Counted from the stretch's first letter, positions 9,104 through 18,547 are shown. The stretch: DNA of 64,000 bases from Chryseobacterium sp. (GCF_029240215.1 NZ_JARBTK010000002.1:612453-676452), one strand, 5' to 3'. Translations and numbers: made by a program. Notes: generated from the letters alone by a model not told the origin.

Positions 9104-9627
9104 TAAAAATTCACAAAATAAAATTTAAATTCTTTTTTTAAAGATTTAGAGACCAAAGTATATTGTGCGTTTTTCTCAAACGTTCCTATCGATCTGTTCT
9201 TATTGTCGAAATACTCCACATTAAATTTTGCAAGATCCAAGGTGTCTTTATCCTGTATTTCCTGATAAATATTAATGTTGTTGACTTTTACTTTTTTTAC
9301 CTGCAGGCTTTCAAGTTCCTTAAAAAGCACGTTGAAAGTAAGGCTGTCGGGTTTTTGAAAGTATTTTTCAATTTTAGAATAAATTGCGGTGTCTATTTCC
9401 GTATTTTTCTCACCGGAAAGATAGAGCGTGGAAAGATCCAAAACATCCTGTACTTTCTGAAGGGTGATTGCATTAATCGCCTGAGTACTGTCCATCTGAA
9501 CAGTTTGATTATTGGTATTTCTTAATTTATCAAGGTCGCTTACTGCGGTGTCTTCTTTCTTCACGCAGGAAATAACGGCAAGTACGATCAATATTGAGAA
9601 AAACAAGGTTTTATTGATTGTTTTCAT
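9055..9627 (-). CDS. Putative lipoprotein, unknown function
   Basis: 190 residues with a lipoprotein signal (FFSILIVLAVISC, Cys about residue 21), then a polar, Asp/Lys-rich periplasmic domain. No family recognised. It starts inside the end of the upstream membrane-protein gene (17-bp overlap), so the two are probably translationally coupled. Its 3' end runs 49 bp into the convergent folate gene. Confidence 0.8.
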   Translation of the reverse strand: MKTINKTLFFSILIVLAVISCVKKEDTAVSDLDKLRNTNNQTVQMDSTQAINAITLQKVQDVLDLSTLYLSGEKNTEIDTAIYSKIEKYFQKPDSLTFNVLFKELESLQVKKVKVNNINIYQEIQDKDTLDLAKFNVEYFDNKNRSIGTFEKNAQYTLVSKSLKKEFKFYFVNFYQQPSKKDSTSVGVTK

Positions 9628-10789
9628 TGGTTGATATTTTAAATTTGATAGATATGATTTTACCCTTTTTATCTCTTTTCATCTCAATTACGTTGAGGTT
9701 TTTTAACGATGTAGTAGGGGTTGTTACAAGAGTAATGTAATCCTGCTTGTCAAGAGATTCCAGTCCGTAGATGTCACTGTCGTAAACCTGAGTGATCACT
9801 GCTTCATTGCTGATGAGGTTTTCAAGTTGCTTTCTTTTCTGTTTGACAAGATTAAATTGTTCCAATGCATTTACACCTTTTACGTCTTTCGTTGAGAAAT
9901 AATAAACTGCCATTTTATAATCATCTGGTTTCAGCTCTATCGTTTCTTCTTCCGGTGCATTCTCAAGATTACGATTGATTTCCAGATTCTCATACATCGT
10001 AGAGCTGATCTGCATTTTAATGTTTTTGTCTTTGGTTTGATAATGAAAACATTCGCCTTGTTTTATTCTGAAAAATAAAGGAGATTCGTTTTCTTTAAGT
10101 ACTTTTATTTCAATCGTGCTTTGAACTTTTTGATTTCGGTCTGCATCTGTAAAACAATAGGTATAAGTTCTTTCAAAGATTTCATCTTTAAACCCTAAAA
10201 GACCGAGTAAAATCACAAAAACTGAAGTTGCAGCAACCCAGGCAGTTTTTTGATAGGTCTTTTTTCGGGGTGTTTCGTTTTTATTTTCGTTAGAATTCTC
10301 AGTAACTGATTTTTGTTTAACAGTTTGATTTTCAATAGTGTTTTTTTGTAAATCAACTGTTTCGGGTGCCTTTATTCCTGATCTTTCAGGCTGATTTTCA
10401 GTTTTAGGTAAATTTAATGCACTTGAAACTGTTTTTTCCAGTTCTCTGCGATCATCTTCATCTAAATCTTGCTCATCCTGTAGCATTTCTCCTGCAAAAA
10501 GATGCTGTTTTTTGAATTCATACCATGAGCTGTAACCCGCATAGATACTCAATAATGTGAGCATATCAATACGGGGTAATTTGGTTACCGGTGAGTTTTT
10601 GAAATAGGTATAAAAAGATTTTTCGCTAATGTTTCCTTTAGCCTTTTTTCGAAGATCTTCCTGAAAATATATGATGTCAATTCCCTTCCATTTAGATATA
10701 TCATCATAAGAAGGGGTGTATTCTTTCAAGTATTGAGCCTGAACGTCTTTTTTCAGCTGCTCGAAATGTAATAAATCTAAATCAGTCAA
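9611..10789 (-). CDS. Membrane-anchored protein with HTH-like N-terminal domain
   Basis: 392 residues. The first ~95 contain a pattern seen in many Bacteroidetes regulatory proteins (ISEKSFYTYFKNS, then LPRIDMLTLLSIYAGYSSW), suggesting a small helical, possibly DNA-binding domain. A polar linker (~100-180) precedes one transmembrane helix (AWVAATSVFVILLGLLGF, ~183-200). A periplasmic domain of ~190 residues follows. The layout suggests a one-component signal transducer whose periplasmic half works with the overlapping lipoprotein; this is inference. No named family recognised. Confidence 0.75.
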   Translation of the reverse strand: MTDLDLLHFEQLKKDVQAQYLKEYTPSYDDISKWKGIDIIYFQEDLRKKAKGNISEKSFYTYFKNSPVTKLPRIDMLTLLSIYAGYSSWYEFKKQHLFAGEMLQDEQDLDEDDRRELEKTVSSALNLPKTENQPERSGIKAPETVDLQKNTIENQTVKQKSVTENSNENKNETPRKKTYQKTAWVAATSVFVILLGLLGFKDEIFERTYTYCFTDADRNQKVQSTIEIKVLKENESPLFFRIKQGECFHYQTKDKNIKMQISSTMYENLEINRNLENAPEEETIELKPDDYKMAVYYFSTKDVKGVNALEQFNLVKQKRKQLENLISNEAVITQVYDSDIYGLESLDKQDYITLVTTPTTSLKNLNVIEMKRDKKGKIISIKFKISTNENNQ

Positions 10790-10971
10790 TTTCTTAATAA
10801 ATGATTAATGTGTTGATTTACAGTATTATTAATTTGTAAAACTGTTTTACAAAGGTATTACAATTATTTTTCATAAACAAACTTTCTATCTGCTATACCT
10901 TTGTCTTGTTCAAATAACCGAACAGAGAAAAGATTTAAAAAACAATATTAACAAATTAAATTTAATTTATT

Positions 10972-11205
10972 ATGAAAAAGTCATTATTCGTAGCTGCTAT
11001 CGCTGCAATCTCTTTAGTTGCTTGTAAGAAAACTGAAGCTACTAACGCTGAAGGAACTAACGATTCTATCGAAGCTAACGCTGATTCAACTCAGAATGCT
11101 ATCGATTCTACAGCTAAAGTTGCTGTTGATTCTACTAAAGCTAGCGCTGATATGAAGAAAGATAGCGTTGAAGCTAAGTCTGATTCAGCTAAAGTTAAGA
11201 AGTAA
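10972..11205 (+). CDS. Small Ala/Asp/Ser/Lys-rich lipoprotein
   Basis: 77 residues: a lipoprotein signal (IAAISLVAC, Cys18) followed by a low-complexity tail of repeated short blocks (DSTQNAIDSTAKVAVDSTKA, KKDSVEAKSDSAKVKK). The tail should be helical or disordered and is almost free of aromatic residues. A TACCTTTG -7-like element lies at 10896-10903, about 70 bp upstream, and a strong terminator follows. It is therefore a separate, probably well-expressed single gene. Function unknown. Confidence 0.85.
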   Translation: MKKSLFVAAIAAISLVACKKTEATNAEGTNDSIEANADSTQNAIDSTAKVAVDSTKASADMKKDSVEAKSDSAKVKK

Positions 11206-11230
11206 TTTCTAGCTACCGCTAAAATAAAAG

Positions 11231-11260
11231 AACCGTTTCGCCCAGCGAAGCGGTTTTTTT
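11231..11260 (+). terminator. Intrinsic terminator
   Basis: Stem AACCGTTTCG / CGAAGCGGTT (one G-U pair) with a CCCAG loop, followed by a run of T to 11260. It ends the small lipoprotein transcript. Confidence 0.92.
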
Positions 11261-11290
11261 ATGTTTGAATTTTTAATTAATAAAAAGATT

Positions 11291-12058
11291 CTAATTCTTC
11301 TTTTGCTTTAAAGCTTCGTAACAGGTAATTGCAACCGCATTGCTCAGGTTTAAAGAATCAATACTTCCCGACATAGGAATTAAAGTGTTCTTTCCTTTTC
11401 CTGACCAGAAATCGCTTAATCCTGAGTGTTCAGTCCCGAATAAAATGGCAGACTTCTGTGTGAGATCTCTTTTATAAAGATCTTCCGAAGTTTCATCCAT
11501 AATCGTTGTATAGATATTAAAGTTGTTGTTTTTCAAAAACTCAAGAGTTTCCTGGTTTTCAGATTGAAAAACTTCCATTCCAAACAAACATCCTACACTT
11601 GATCGGATTACATTGGGATTGTAAAAATCGGCTTTAGCATCGGTTACGATCAATGCATCAACACCGAAAGCTTCACAACTTCTCAATATTGCTCCCAGAT
11701 TTCCGGGTTTTTCAACACCCTCAACAATGATAATGGTTGAATTTTCTTTAGGTTTGAAAGTATTTAGCTCAGCTTCTTTTGTTTTATATATACCGATAAT
11801 TCCCTCAGAACTTCCTCTATATGCTATCTTTTCGTAAACTTTTTCAGAAACGGAATGAGTTTTTTCCTTTGGAAGTTTTCCTTTAAATATGTTTTCACAA
11901 ATGAAAAATTCTGTGGCCTCAAAATTATATTTCTGAGCTCTCTCATTTTCCTGCTGTCCTTCAACGACAAAAACACCGGATTTTTTTCTAAACCGGTTAT
12001 CCGTTAAAAGTTTGGTAATATTCTTTATCTTTTCGTTTTGAAAACTTTCGATTAGCAT
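11291..12058 (-). CDS. TrmH/SpoU-family RNA 2'-O-methyltransferase
   Basis: 255-residue SPOUT methyltransferase that transfers a methyl group from SAM to a ribose 2'-OH in tRNA or rRNA. The N-terminal substrate-binding domain (~1-100) has KSGVFVVEGQQEN. The knotted catalytic domain carries the three SpoU motifs: VEGVEKPGNLGAILRSC, ILFGTEHSGLS and IPMSGSIDSLNLSNA. The target nucleotide cannot be read from the sequence. Confidence 0.92.
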   Translation of the reverse strand: MLIESFQNEKIKNITKLLTDNRFRKKSGVFVVEGQQENERAQKYNFEATEFFICENIFKGKLPKEKTHSVSEKVYEKIAYRGSSEGIIGIYKTKEAELNTFKPKENSTIIIVEGVEKPGNLGAILRSCEAFGVDALIVTDAKADFYNPNVIRSSVGCLFGMEVFQSENQETLEFLKNNNFNIYTTIMDETSEDLYKRDLTQKSAILFGTEHSGLSDFWSGKGKNTLIPMSGSIDSLNLSNAVAITCYEALKQKKN

Positions 12059-12091
12059 TTCGCAAAATTATGGAAAATTTGGCAGAAAGTT

Positions 12092-13576
12092 TTATTCAGG
12101 AAGATCAATTTGGTTTTCGGAAGTCTCGACCAGGCTCTGCGGCAGAGATTTATTGATCTTATTCTGAAGTCCCATATTTTTAAGATCTTCAGCTCGTTTG
12201 ATGAGATTTCCTCTTCCTGTGTACAATTGGGCAAAAGCATCGGTATAAGTTTTTTGGGCAAGGTCAATATTTTTGCCAACTTTTTCTAAGTTATCAACAA
12301 AACCAACCAGTTTATCATACAATCTTGCTCCGGCTTCTGATATTTTTAAGGCGTTTTGACTGAGATCATCTCGTTTCCATAAATCGGAAATAAGTTTCAA
12401 AAATGCGATTAAATTGGTTGGGCTTACCAAAATAACATGTCTTGAGTAAGCATAATTCCATAAATTCTGATCGTTTTGAACCGCAATTAAAAATGCGGGT
12501 TCAATTGGAATAAACATAATTGTAAAATCCAGAGATTCACTGATGTGGTCGTATCTTTTTCTGCTTAAATCATCAATGTGCCTTTTGATAGAACCAATGT
12601 GAAGCGTTGTCAATTGAGTTTTCTCTTCCGCAGATTCCGAAGAATTCATCTTTTCATAAGCGTTCAGAGAAACTTTTGAATCGATGATGACCAATTGATT
12701 TCCGGGTAATTTTAAAGTAAAATCTGGACGTAAACTGTCTCCGTCCTCATTTTTGATGGTTTGCTGTTTGAAATATTCCCTGTCTTTTGTCAGTCCAGAA
12801 TCTTCAAGGATTCTTTCGAGGATCATCTCGCCCCAATCTCCCTGAGTTTTTGTTTGTCCTTTTAAAGCATTTGCTAAATTATTGGCTTCCTGACTGACTT
12901 TTGTGGTCTGCTCAAGCATCAATTTGATCGTACTGTTTAACGAATGTCTTTCACGGGCTTCATTTTCATAAACTTCATTCACTCTTTTCTTGAAATTTTC
13001 CAGATTTTCTCCTAAAGGTTTTAAAAGAGTGTCCAGATTCTGCTTGTTGGCTAAAGTGAATTTTTCGCTTTTTTCTTCTAATATTTTATTGGCCAGGTTT
13101 TCAAACTGTAATTTTGATTCTTCCTGAATTTTAGTGATTTCTTCTTTTTGAGTATTAAGAGAGTTTTTCAGGCTTGAATTAATTGCCGAAAGTTCAGAAT
13201 TCAAAGCAAGAATTTCCTGCTTCTTTTCCTGAAGTTCTTTAATCTGAATATTTTGATCATTATAAATCTGCTTCTGTTCTTTGAGCTGGATGTCTAATGA
13301 AGAATTTTCTGCTGAAATTCTGGAAAACTCACTTCTCAAATCATTTAGTAAATCAGATTGACTAAGATTGATTTCTTTTTCTTTAGTGATATTTTGGCTT
13401 AGTTCATTGATTTTCAGATTTGAATTTTCAAGATCTGAATTGTTTTTAATGAATAAGTGATTGAGCTCATCATAAGAATTTCTAGAAATCATTGACGATT
13501 TTAAGATAAAATATAAAATTACAGCACCAAGAATTCCTCCGGAAATAAATCCGATGATTAAATAAGTCGTCTCCAT
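12092..13576 (-). CDS. rmuC: RmuC-family DNA recombination protein
   Basis: 494 residues. An N-terminal membrane helix (IIGFISGGILGAVILYFIL) is followed by a long coiled coil (~25-190) and the RmuC domain (~190-460) with GQTKTQGDWGEMILERILEDSGL and RPDFTLKLPGNQLVIIDSKV. That segment has the features of a restriction-like nuclease fold (D and E-K type residues). RmuC limits recombination at inverted repeats. It is on the same strand as the methyltransferase, 33 bp apart. Confidence 0.93.
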   Translation of the reverse strand: METTYLIIGFISGGILGAVILYFILKSSMISRNSYDELNHLFIKNNSDLENSNLKINELSQNITKEKEINLSQSDLLNDLRSEFSRISAENSSLDIQLKEQKQIYNDQNIQIKELQEKKQEILALNSELSAINSSLKNSLNTQKEEITKIQEESKLQFENLANKILEEKSEKFTLANKQNLDTLLKPLGENLENFKKRVNEVYENEARERHSLNSTIKLMLEQTTKVSQEANNLANALKGQTKTQGDWGEMILERILEDSGLTKDREYFKQQTIKNEDGDSLRPDFTLKLPGNQLVIIDSKVSLNAYEKMNSSESAEEKTQLTTLHIGSIKRHIDDLSRKRYDHISESLDFTIMFIPIEPAFLIAVQNDQNLWNYAYSRHVILVSPTNLIAFLKLISDLWKRDDLSQNALKISEAGARLYDKLVGFVDNLEKVGKNIDLAQKTYTDAFAQLYTGRGNLIKRAEDLKNMGLQNKINKSLPQSLVETSENQIDLPE

Positions 13577-13684
13577 TTTTCAAAATTACTAAAGAAAAGT
13601 TCAAAACTTTTATGGGAAACCATAAGATTTTTATTTGGTGAAATTATTTTTTCTCAATTAATCTAAAACTATTTTATAAAACAA

Positions 13685-13713
13685 ACCGTCTAGATTTCTG
13701 CGGAATGACAAAC
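13685..13713. repeat. Single half-copy of a dispersed GGAATGACAAAC repeat
   Basis: The segment contains AGATTTCTGCGGAATGACAA, nearly identical to the core of every unit in the tandem array at 24109-24665 (AGATTCCTNCGGAATGACAA). It is an isolated copy between rmuC and the DUF5995 gene, so the element is dispersed in this genome. Confidence 0.7.
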
Positions 13714-13730
13714 TTAATGGTTAACGAAAT

Positions 13731-14486
13731 CTACATATTTTTTGTTGAAGCTAAAATTTCAATATTCTTCTCCACATCATTACTTTCACATTTTTTAAGT
13801 TCTTTTGCCAATGCAGAAGAAAGTAATTTAGGATTTAAAATTTGTGAAGCAACTTTTGCTGCGGCATAATCCACAATATTGATGACGGATTCTCTTAGAA
13901 AATTTGGCGTATTTGATGCGATAACTGCGGTTGCCCAGGAAGTGTCTCTTGCCTTTGAAATGGCAAAATCTAAAATCACATTATCTTTTCCGTTGGAAAG
14001 TTTGTCTATGAGATTGACTGGGTAACAAATCTTATTCAAAGAATCCTGAACGTTTTGGTTGATTGATGCAATTACAGAATTGATGTTTTCAAAATCTTTT
14101 TTCAGCGGATTTATTTTTCGGGAGGGCATTACAGAAGCCGCGGAAATTCCCAAATCCAGATTAATGTGTGCATTCATTCCCAGAAAAATATGTTGTAAAA
14201 TAAGAAGATCTTTATTTTTTGTCGCTTCAAATGCGAGATACCATGCATTTGTACATTTCTTTCCCTGTCTGTATTGTTCCCAAGCTTCAAGGTATCGGTT
14301 GGCAAAAGCGAGGTCAAGCAAAGTCATTCTTGCGTTGTCTTCAAATTTTTTCTGCTGAATTCCTTTCAAAACCTGAGCGGTCATAATCCGGTAAGTACAG
14401 GCGAAATATCCGACCGGACTTTGATTTTCTTTGCTCCAGATGATAATTTCATCTAATTTTTTCAGAACTTCTTCAATGGTTTTCAT
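13731..14486 (-). CDS. DUF5995 family protein
   Basis: 251 residues, cytosolic, largely helical. Features I associate with DUF5995 are the N-terminal YFACTYRIMTAQVLKGI, the conserved HIFLGMNAHINLDLGISAA and ARDTSWATAVI near the C-terminal third. Conserved His and Asp residues in the middle motif hint at metal binding, but no activity is known to me. It stands alone between rmuC and the YciI-like gene. Confidence 0.8.
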   Translation of the reverse strand: MKTIEEVLKKLDEIIIWSKENQSPVGYFACTYRIMTAQVLKGIQQKKFEDNARMTLLDLAFANRYLEAWEQYRQGKKCTNAWYLAFEATKNKDLLILQHIFLGMNAHINLDLGISAASVMPSRKINPLKKDFENINSVIASINQNVQDSLNKICYPVNLIDKLSNGKDNVILDFAISKARDTSWATAVIASNTPNFLRESVINIVDYAAAKVASQILNPKLLSSALAKELKKCESNDVEKNIEILASTKNM

Positions 14487-14545
14487 GGGTGGTTTAGTTT
14501 TAATTAAAGATAAGAAAGCCTCACAAATTTGCGAGGTTTAAATAT

Positions 14546-15073
14546 TTAAGGATTTTCTTTAGCGATCTCATCGTGATGCTTCAGATACAGAGGCAACGCT
14601 GCAGAGCCGTACCAAGGAAAAATTTCATAACCGAAAATTCCGGCAGCAACTGCGGGATCTGTTTTTACCCATTGCTCGGCTTCTTCTTTAGATTTTGTAT
14701 TAAAAATAAACATTCCACGATAGTCGCGTTGATTTTTTCCGGAGAATGGACCTGCAATCGTGATTTTTCCTTCTTTGGCCAGCCTTCCGATATTGTTCAT
14801 ATGACCTTTCATCAATTCGCTCATTTTAGCTTTGTCTTCAATTTTTGCAGTTCCTGTTGTAAGTATTACAATTACGTAGGGTTTCATCCCATATTGATCT
14901 GCGCCAAGAGAGTCTGCTAATTTTTGATTGAATCCGGAGACGTTTTTTTCTTGTTTATTATGAGCTGTAGATTTCCCGGGTTGTCCCGGTTGACCATCCT
15001 GACCTTTTGTGTAGGTGACACAAGATGCGAGCGTGAGAGCAAGTGCTGAAAGCAGAAATAAATTTTTCATCAT
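14546..15073 (-). CDS. YciI-like domain lipoprotein
   Basis: 175 residues with a lipoprotein signal (LSALALTLASC, Cys18). A short collagen-like Gly-X-Y stretch follows (GQDGQPGQPG), then a YCII-type ferredoxin-like domain (~65-150: YVIVILTTGTAKI, HMNNIGRLAKEGKITIAGPF, GMFIFNTKSKEEAEQWV). YciI domains usually occur in cytosolic proteins, so export as a lipoprotein is notable. The His/Asp pair common to YciI enzymes is partly present (GHMNN; TDPAVAAGIF). Function unknown. It is 13 bp downstream of pncB on the same strand. Confidence 0.85.
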   Translation of the reverse strand: MMKNLFLLSALALTLASCVTYTKGQDGQPGQPGKSTAHNKQEKNVSGFNQKLADSLGADQYGMKPYVIVILTTGTAKIEDKAKMSELMKGHMNNIGRLAKEGKITIAGPFSGKNQRDYRGMFIFNTKSKEEAEQWVKTDPAVAAGIFGYEIFPWYGSAALPLYLKHHDEIAKENP

Positions 15074-15086
15074 GTAAAATTTTAAA

Positions 15087-16265
15087 TTAATCTTTTATTC
15101 TCAAAAACTCTTTTGCCAGTTCGATCATTTTAGGATCTCCTGTATATTTTCCGTGTTCGTCTGAGAGTTTTACTGTCGGAATCCATTCTTTATTTAATGA
15201 TTGTACTCCGATTAATTTCATGACGATGTTCATTGGTTTTAAACCTACATCATTGGTGAGATTGGTTCCGATTCCGAATGAAACACCGATTTTTCCTTTG
15301 CAGTAATTGGTAATTTCTTCTACTTTTTCAAGATTTAATGCATCTGAAAAGATGATATATTTGAATAAAGGATTGATTCCGTTGCTTTGATAATGGGCAA
15401 TCGTTTTATCGGCAAACTCAAACGGATCTCCGCTGTCGTGACGTACACCATCGAAAAGTTTAGCAAATTTTTTGTCAAACTGCTGGAAGAAAACATCAGT
15501 TGTGTAAGTATCTGAAAGAGCAACTCCCAAATCGCCACGGTAAACATCAACCCAGTGTTCAAGGGCTAATTCGTTTGCCATTTTGAAACCGAATTCGGCC
15601 CCGTGGAACATAAACCATTCGTGAGCATGGGTTCCTATTGGTTTTACGCCATATTTCATTGCGAAATGTACGTTTGAACTTCCTATAAATGTTGAATCTT
15701 TTTTATGTGTCAAAGCTTCCATCACAAGATTCTGCACTTTGTAAGAATGTCTTCTTCTTGTACCGAATTCTGCGAAGTTAACGCCCAACTGGTTTAATGA
15801 TTCTGCTTTTTCAAGAGTTTTATTCATTACTACTTCGTTTGAATCTCTTTCCATGTGATTCATCTCGTAATGGAGCTCGCTAATTAATGATAATAACGGA
15901 ACTTCCCAAAGAATCGTTCTGTACCAAAGTCCTTCAACAATAACTGAAAGCTCGTTTCCGGTCTGAACGATTTTTACTTCAGACGGATCATAATGATAGC
16001 CTTCAAGAAAATCCAGGTATGGTAAATTTAAATAAGGACAGGTTTTAGCAAGAAATTTTTTCTCTTCTTTCGTGAGTTTTAATTCTGCCATTTTAGCAAC
16101 GATTTCTCTCAAAGCAACATCAAAACCTTCCGGAAAATGATGTTTCCCTCTGTTGATAAATTCATATTTTACAATTTGACTAGGGAAAAGTTTGACTACG
16201 GCATTTTGCATGGTAATCTTATAAAAATCGTTGTCGAGTATGGAATTAAGTCGTATTTCGGGCAT
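15087..16265 (-). CDS. pncB: Nicotinate phosphoribosyltransferase
   Basis: 392 residues, full length. The NAD-salvage enzyme makes nicotinate mononucleotide from nicotinate and PRPP, coupled to ATP hydrolysis. Recognisable segments are DNDFYKITMQNAV at the N-terminus, EFGTRRRHSY, GTHAHEWFM with the likely phospho-accepting His (~H215), and the phosphoribosyl-binding RHDSGDP near 270. No NAD-repressor site is visible. The YciI-like gene follows closely downstream. Confidence 0.95.
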   Translation of the reverse strand: MPEIRLNSILDNDFYKITMQNAVVKLFPSQIVKYEFINRGKHHFPEGFDVALREIVAKMAELKLTKEEKKFLAKTCPYLNLPYLDFLEGYHYDPSEVKIVQTGNELSVIVEGLWYRTILWEVPLLSLISELHYEMNHMERDSNEVVMNKTLEKAESLNQLGVNFAEFGTRRRHSYKVQNLVMEALTHKKDSTFIGSSNVHFAMKYGVKPIGTHAHEWFMFHGAEFGFKMANELALEHWVDVYRGDLGVALSDTYTTDVFFQQFDKKFAKLFDGVRHDSGDPFEFADKTIAHYQSNGINPLFKYIIFSDALNLEKVEEITNYCKGKIGVSFGIGTNLTNDVGLKPMNIVMKLIGVQSLNKEWIPTVKLSDEHGKYTGDPKMIELAKEFLRIKD

Positions 16266-16356
16266 ATGTGTAATTTTAACGCAAATGTAATGATAAAAAA
16301 TAAAAACCGTCTAAATGTAAGACGATTTTTAAATATTTTGATTGTTTTTTGTGAGA

Positions 16357-16833
16357 TTATTTTCCCAGATAAGAGTTGTACATCCAGACTTCTTTTTCCT
16401 GTTCGGTAATGTAATCGCTCATTTGAGAATTTGTGCCTTCATCTCCGGCTTTATCAGTGATGTCTAAAAGTTCTCTTTGTAGGTCGATCACTACTTTAAA
16501 TGAATTTAAAATAATCTCAACACTTTTATTACCATCGCTTACTTCTTTACTTTCCTGAATCGTTGAAACTTTCAGATAATCAGAATAATTGTGTGCCGGT
16601 GTTGCGCCTAAAGTCAGAATTCTTTCAGCGATTTCATCAATTTTTAAAACCAGACTGTTGTAAAGTTCCTCAAATTTGGGGTGAAGCGTGAAAAACTGCT
16701 CGCCTTTAATATTCCAGTGAGAACCTCTCGTGTTTTGATAGAAAACTGAATAATTCGCTAACAGAATATTTAATTTTTCTGAAATGTTTTTACAATCGGC
16801 TTCCTGGAGACCGATAATGCTTGCATTTTTCAT
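16357..16833 (-). CDS. dps: Dps-family ferritin-like protein
   Basis: 158 residues. Dps proteins form dodecamers that oxidise and store iron and shield DNA in starvation and oxidative stress. The inter-subunit ferroxidase ligands are present with classic spacing: H39 (TRGSHWNI), H51 (TLHPKFEELY), D66 and E70 (IDEIAER). There is no long Lys-rich N-terminal tail, so direct DNA binding is not obvious. Its 124-bp upstream region shows no clear OxyR-type site. Confidence 0.93.
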   Translation of the reverse strand: MKNASIIGLQEADCKNISEKLNILLANYSVFYQNTRGSHWNIKGEQFFTLHPKFEELYNSLVLKIDEIAERILTLGATPAHNYSDYLKVSTIQESKEVSDGNKSVEIILNSFKVVIDLQRELLDITDKAGDEGTNSQMSDYITEQEKEVWMYNSYLGK

Positions 16834-16960
16834 ATGTTTAATTTTTTAATATTTCTAAAAGCAGGAAAAATTGTGCCGAAATATCAGAAATGATATAGAT
16901 GATAACTATTGCTTGGTTTTAAAGAAAAAATTCGGGAAGTTTTCTTAATATTGCGGGAAT

Positions 16961-18547
16961 ATGAAAAGTTTATTGACTACCTGCGGTTTGTTTTTCGGCG
17001 TTTGCGTGATTTATATTCTAATAATGCTTTCCAAAACCGAAAATATTTTTACTTATACAGTTGATGATGCCTATATCCACTTAGCTTTGGCGAAAAATTT
17101 TGCGTTGCACAGGGTTTGGGGAATGACTCAGTATACTTTTTCATCATCTTCCTCATCACCGATATTTACTTTTATATTAAGTGTTTTCATTTTTATCTTT
17201 GGAAATCATGATATTATCTCATTGATTTTTAATCTGATTGTTACGGTTTTTGTAATTTATTTTCTTCATAAATATTATAGCCAATATTTTCAACAAAATA
17301 AAACGGTAATTATTGCAGTTCTTTTTACATTGTTTTTTGCGGTTTTCCATCTGCAGATTTTGTTGGGAATGGAGCATGTATTGCAGGCTTTCTTGTTTGT
17401 TGTGAATATATACTTCTTTCAAAAATGGGTTGTATCAGGTTTTAAGAAAACGGAATCTGCTTATTGGTTTTACTTTACCATCGCACTTCTTGGACTTGTG
17501 AGATTCGAAAGCATGTTTTATTTCGTATCGTTAGCATTTGTTTTTGCGTGTATTAAAAATTTCAGGAATGCGTTGTTGACGTTGATTTGTGGTTTTTTGT
17601 CTATTCTTATTTTTGGGTATTTTAATTATCAGCAATGTGGTTATTTTTTGCCATACTCGGTTGTGGTGAAAGGTTCTACGTTTGATCCTTCCGGAGATTT
17701 GCTTCCACAGATAAAATATCTTTTTTTCGATAAAGTATTTTTTAACATTACGTTTTATAAAGTCGGGCTGTTTTTTCTTCTTATTGCAGCTGTTCTTATT
17801 TACAGAGAATATAGAAATAAGATTTCTTTTCATCAGTTGATTTTGAATAACTTTTTATTGATTGTTTTATCGTTTACCTTAATGCTCAATGCCTTTTTTG
17901 GTAATTTCCGTGGATTTTACCGATATGAAACTTATATTTCGGTAGCTTTTGTCATGGTAATCATTCCAAGGCTAAAAGGATTTTTTGTGAATCCTGTATT
18001 TGAATTTAAAAAAGATAAAATAATAGGATTGCTTGTAGTTTGCAATTTTTTCTTACTTATATATAAATGTGTGTTTTCTCATTTCATGATTGTCAACGGG
18101 AGTCGTAATATTTATGAGCAACAGATACAGTCTGCCAGATTCTTAAAAAAATATTACAATACTTCTAAAGTTGTAGCAAATGATATCGGAGCAGTTTGTT
18201 ATTTCTCAGATATTCATTTGTTAGATATTGTGGGGTTAGGATCTAAAGAAATGATCCCTTTCAATGAAAACGGAAAAATTTTTGATCAGAAATTTGAGAA
18301 TTTCGTTACAGAATATTCTGCTAAAAATAATTACGAATTGGCGATTGTTTACGAAGAGTGGTTTGGCGGCTATGTTCCAAAAAACTGGCGAAAAGTTGCG
18401 GTCTTAAAAATCAGTGACAATACAAATGCAGCTTTGGATCATGTGGTAATTTATTCTATAAATCCTGAGAATTACGAGTTGCTTAAAGATAATGTAAAAA
18501 ACTTTAACTGGAATAAGAATGTTCGGGTAAGCATTATTGAACAATAG
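16961..18547 (+). CDS. Polytopic GT-C-like glycosyltransferase or membrane protein
   Basis: 528 residues with about ten transmembrane helices up to residue ~385 and a C-terminal soluble domain of ~130 residues. The first periplasmic loop has YTVDDAYIHLALAKNFA, resembling the Asp-Asp-containing loop of lipid-linked-sugar (GT-C) transferases. The C-terminal part (VVANDIGAVCYFSDIHLLDIVGLGS) matches the tail of such proteins. The sugar and acceptor are unknown. It is a single gene just before the str operon. Confidence 0.72.
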   Translation: MKSLLTTCGLFFGVCVIYILIMLSKTENIFTYTVDDAYIHLALAKNFALHRVWGMTQYTFSSSSSSPIFTFILSVFIFIFGNHDIISLIFNLIVTVFVIYFLHKYYSQYFQQNKTVIIAVLFTLFFAVFHLQILLGMEHVLQAFLFVVNIYFFQKWVVSGFKKTESAYWFYFTIALLGLVRFESMFYFVSLAFVFACIKNFRNALLTLICGFLSILIFGYFNYQQCGYFLPYSVVVKGSTFDPSGDLLPQIKYLFFDKVFFNITFYKVGLFFLLIAAVLIYREYRNKISFHQLILNNFLLIVLSFTLMLNAFFGNFRGFYRYETYISVAFVMVIIPRLKGFFVNPVFEFKKDKIIGLLVVCNFFLLIYKCVFSHFMIVNGSRNIYEQQIQSARFLKKYYNTSKVVANDIGAVCYFSDIHLLDIVGLGSKEMIPFNENGKIFDQKFENFVTEYSAKNNYELAIVYEEWFGGYVPKNWRKVAVLKISDNTNAALDHVVIYSINPENYELLKDNVKNFNWNKNVRVSIIEQ

